Assembly (NCBI GenBank): GCA_902773195.1
Contig: CACYDL010000022.1
Coordinates: 1-15,624, forward strand
Direction: 5' to 3'
Source: an uncultured Lachnospiraceae bacterium
GTDB taxonomy: Bacteria; Bacillota_A; Clostridia; Lachnospirales; Lachnospiraceae
DNA length: 15,624 nucleotides
Shown: positions 13,990 through 15,624 of the stretch, in pieces
Layout: every line of letters starts with the position of its first letter
Numbering within the stretch: position 1 is the stretch's first letter
Program-made: the position numbers and the translations under genes
The notes under the pieces: model-generated
Database searches by the model: none
Seen by the model: only the letters and a program-made list of their open reading frames with translations
Told to the model about the DNA's origin: nothing

Positions 13990-14832
13990 ATGAGAACAAA
14001 GAGCAAGTTTACTGTCGGCTCCGTCGCCTTTCGCGTCTTTCTGTACTTCTACGCGGTGGTGAATCTTTATCCTATCGTATGGATGCTTTTCTATTCGTTC
14101 AAGGATAATGCGGAGATGTTTGTCACCAACCCCTTCGGCTTCCCGAAGGTGTTCCATTGGGAGAACTATGTAAAAGCCTGGAAGACCTTCAATATCCCCG
14201 TATATTTTATGAACAGCGTCAAAGTGACGGTGATCACGATCCTGATCACCGTGACGATCACGACGATGTTCGCTTATGCGGTCGCCCGCATGCGTTTCCG
14301 CGGGCAGGAGACGCTGCGCCTGGTCACGCTGATTGGCATGTTCCTTCCGCTCCAGTGCATCATGATCCCCCTGGCCGTCCTGGTGCGGGACCTCCATATC
14401 AGCAACACCCTGTGGGCCGTCATCATTCCCTATGTTGCCTTCAACATTCCGTTTCCCGTGATGGTGATTTACGGCTATCTGCGCAGTCTCCCCTATGAGC
14501 TGGAGGAATCCGCCTGCATCGACGGCGCCACGATCTGGCAGTGCTTCATTCGTGTCATCGTCCCGAACATCAAATCCGCCATTGCCACGGTCGTCATCTT
14601 CCTGTTCATGGGCGTCTGGAATGAATATAATCTGGCATTGATCCTGCTGACGCGCAACAACCTCAAGACCCTGCCCCTGGGCATCGTCTTCTTCCAGGGC
14701 GAGCACACCAACGACTTCGGCGCGATGGGCGCGACCATGGTCATCGCAAGCATTCCCACGATCATCATCTACATCATTTTCAGCAATCAGGTCGAGAAAG
14801 CCATGACCGTAAGCGGTGCTGTCAAAGGGTAG
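13990..14832 (+). CDS. Sugar ABC transporter permease (MalG/UgpE type)
   Basis: A 280-residue permease with six predicted membrane helices, partner of the preceding gene. The EAA loop is LEESACIDGATIWQCFIRVIVP (Glu172 or Glu173, Ala175, Gly179, Ile190, Pro192), in which the usual second alanine of EAA is serine. Other family marks are LYPIVWMLFYSFKDN near 26-40, AYAVARMRFRG (95-105), and the C-terminal FSNQVEKAMTVSGAVKG characteristic of MalG/UgpE-type permeases. ATG 13990 is preceded by AGGAGGGG at 5-8 bases; an in-frame upstream ATG lies inside the previous gene and is not used. It is third in the ABC operon and followed after 69 bp by an isomerase gene. Confidence 0.94.
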   Translation: MRTKSKFTVGSVAFRVFLYFYAVVNLYPIVWMLFYSFKDNAEMFVTNPFGFPKVFHWENYVKAWKTFNIPVYFMNSVKVTVITILITVTITTMFAYAVARMRFRGQETLRLVTLIGMFLPLQCIMIPLAVLVRDLHISNTLWAVIIPYVAFNIPFPVMVIYGYLRSLPYELEESACIDGATIWQCFIRVIVPNIKSAIATVVIFLFMGVWNEYNLALILLTRNNLKTLPLGIVFFQGEHTNDFGAMGATMVIASIPTIIIYIIFSNQVEKAMTVSGAVKG

Positions 14833-14867
14833 AAGGAACGGCCTTATCTCCGTCCCCCCGTTCTTTC
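14832..14867 (+). other. Possible weak hairpin between permease and isomerase genes
   Basis: GAAGGAACGG (14832-14841) can pair with CCGTTCTTTC (14858-14867) over 10 bases with one G-T wobble and a 16-base loop. It overlaps the end of the permease stop codon. No T run follows, so at most it attenuates expression of the downstream isomerase gene. Confidence 0.35.
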
Positions 14868-14901
14868 CCCTCTGTGCCGTATCTTCTTCAGGAGGCACAT
14901 T

Positions 14902-15624
14902 ATGCATAACTCTCATAATTTCAGAGTTGGATTTCAGCAGTTTGCCAACCGCTGCCCGGAGACCACGAAACCCGGCAGAGACTCTTTCCTGTGGTATCTG
15001 GAGGAGTCCCGGCGTCTCGGCACCCACTCCCTGTCTATGATGCTCGTCGACCGCATTCCGGACGAGGAGAAATATGACGCCGGATTTCTTGAAATCTCGG
15101 ATATGGGCTATGTGCGGGAAATGGCAGCCTGCGCCAAAGAGGCCGATGTGGATTATGTCTGCTACTGCGCCGGGCTGCACAGCCTGTCCGGGCTTCCCCA
15201 CCCTGTGTTCGGTCCGCAGAAAATGACTGTCGCGCAGGCGCACAGGAGCGTGGAACGGATGCTCGAGGTCTGCGAGATCTTCGGCATCAAGACACTCGGC
15301 GGAGGTTACGGGCGTCTGAATTTCAAAACCGGGCGCTACAACTCCAAGGTCCCCTATGCCGTGTTCAAGGAGTATATGGCCGCCAATCTGAGCCGGCTGG
15401 GGCGGCTGCTGGAGGGTACGGATATCATGATGGCCTACGAGAATCACTGCGATTTCTCCGGGAAAGAGATCGCGGAGCTGCTCGAGACTGTCAACCACCC
15501 GAACATTGCCGCCATGTATGACGTGGGCAACGCCGCATCGGTCCTGCTGGACCCCAACGACGACATCGATTATCTCGCGCCCTGGGCGGTGGCCATGCAC
15601 TTCAAGGACATGAAGGTCATCGAC
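14902..15624 (+). CDS. Sugar phosphate isomerase/epimerase, TIM barrel (3' end outside window)
   Basis: The frame is open from ATG 14902 to the window edge (241 codons). AGGAGG lies 6 bases before the start. The visible protein is most of a xylose-isomerase-like TIM barrel: Glu180 in MMAYENHCDFSG, Asp207 in AMYDVGN and His233 in AMHFKDM are the expected metal ligands, and the MLEVCEIFGIKTLGGGYGRLN strand-helix is typical. A fourth ligand (Glu) would lie beyond the edge. There is no signal peptide, so it is cytoplasmic. It is not closely similar to the isomerase at 5304-6143. Position directly behind the ABC permeases suggests it converts the imported sugar, or a derivative, ahead of the kinase and aldolase encoded divergently; this is inference. 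Confidence 0.88.
   Translation, partial: MHNSHNFRVGFQQFANRCPETTKPGRDSFLWYLEESRRLGTHSLSMMLVDRIPDEEKYDAGFLEISDMGYVREMAACAKEADVDYVCYCAGLHSLSGLPHPVFGPQKMTVAQAHRSVERMLEVCEIFGIKTLGGGYGRLNFKTGRYNSKVPYAVFKEYMAANLSRLGRLLEGTDIMMAYENHCDFSGKEIAELLETVNHPNIAAMYDVGNAASVLLDPNDDIDYLAPWAVAMHFKDMKVID

Noticed and set aside
13975..15600. 541-codon open frame on the minus strand
   Set aside because: Antisense to the permease and isomerase genes; His/Asp/Arg-rich translation without family features.
1..15624. CRISPR array, tRNA, rRNA, insertion sequence or phage island
   Set aside because: No regularly spaced repeats, no tRNA-like cloverleaf noticed, no transposase or phage proteins in any frame, and no terminal inverted repeats flanking any block.

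Overview
The window looks like chromosome of a fairly GC-rich Bacillota (Clostridia; gut Lachnospiraceae or Oscillospiraceae type). Nearly every gene has a strong AGGAGG-type ribosome binding site, intrinsic terminators are clear, and regulators are AraC (YesN-like) and GntR/HutC types. The GH31 glucosidase closely resembles, from memory, the Blautia (Ruminococcus) obeum enzyme. No rRNA, tRNA, CRISPR array, insertion sequence or phage gene was seen. All genes fit carbohydrate uptake and catabolism.

Layout. (1) 1-411: C-terminal DNA-binding part of an AraC-family regulator (+), cut by the window edge. (2) 412-777: a gap with two hairpins, the second a strong bidirectional terminator, and a short coding-like remnant. 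(3) 778-6143: five-gene minus-strand operon, in transcription order TIM-barrel sugar isomerase/epimerase, GH31 alpha-glucosidase, alpha/beta-hydrolase (esterase-like), zinc-dependent dehydrogenase and PPC/DUF296 protein. The enzymes lack signal peptides, so oligosaccharides would be processed in the cytoplasm. (4) 6183-7565: a MATE exporter (+), divergent from that operon with only 39 bp between the starts. (5) 7585-7623: shared convergent terminator. (6) 7685-11195: minus-strand cluster of DeoC-type aldolase, PfkB-family kinase, GntR/HutC regulator, an HTH-only AraC regulator and a VOC/glyoxalase-fold protein. (7) 11196-11741: 546-bp divergent control region. (8) 11742 to the end: plus-strand sugar ABC operon (binding protein, two permeases) followed by a second TIM-barrel isomerase that runs off the window.

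The most coherent reading of the right half is a complete small cassette: CUT1-type uptake, isomerase, kinase and aldolase, controlled by the adjacent GntR regulator. In support, a near-identical palindromic half-site (ATACAACG) occurs in both divergent promoters, at 11231-11245 and 11651-11666. The DeoC homologue keeps its catalytic residues but has an unusual C-terminal phosphate-binding loop, so the substrate need not be deoxyribose 5-phosphate. No ABC ATPase is encoded here, so the importer probably uses a shared one. The binding protein has a signal peptide but no lipobox cysteine, which is unusual for a Gram-positive binding protein. The substrate, and the link between the left (GH31) and right (DeoC/kinase/ABC) units, are inference.
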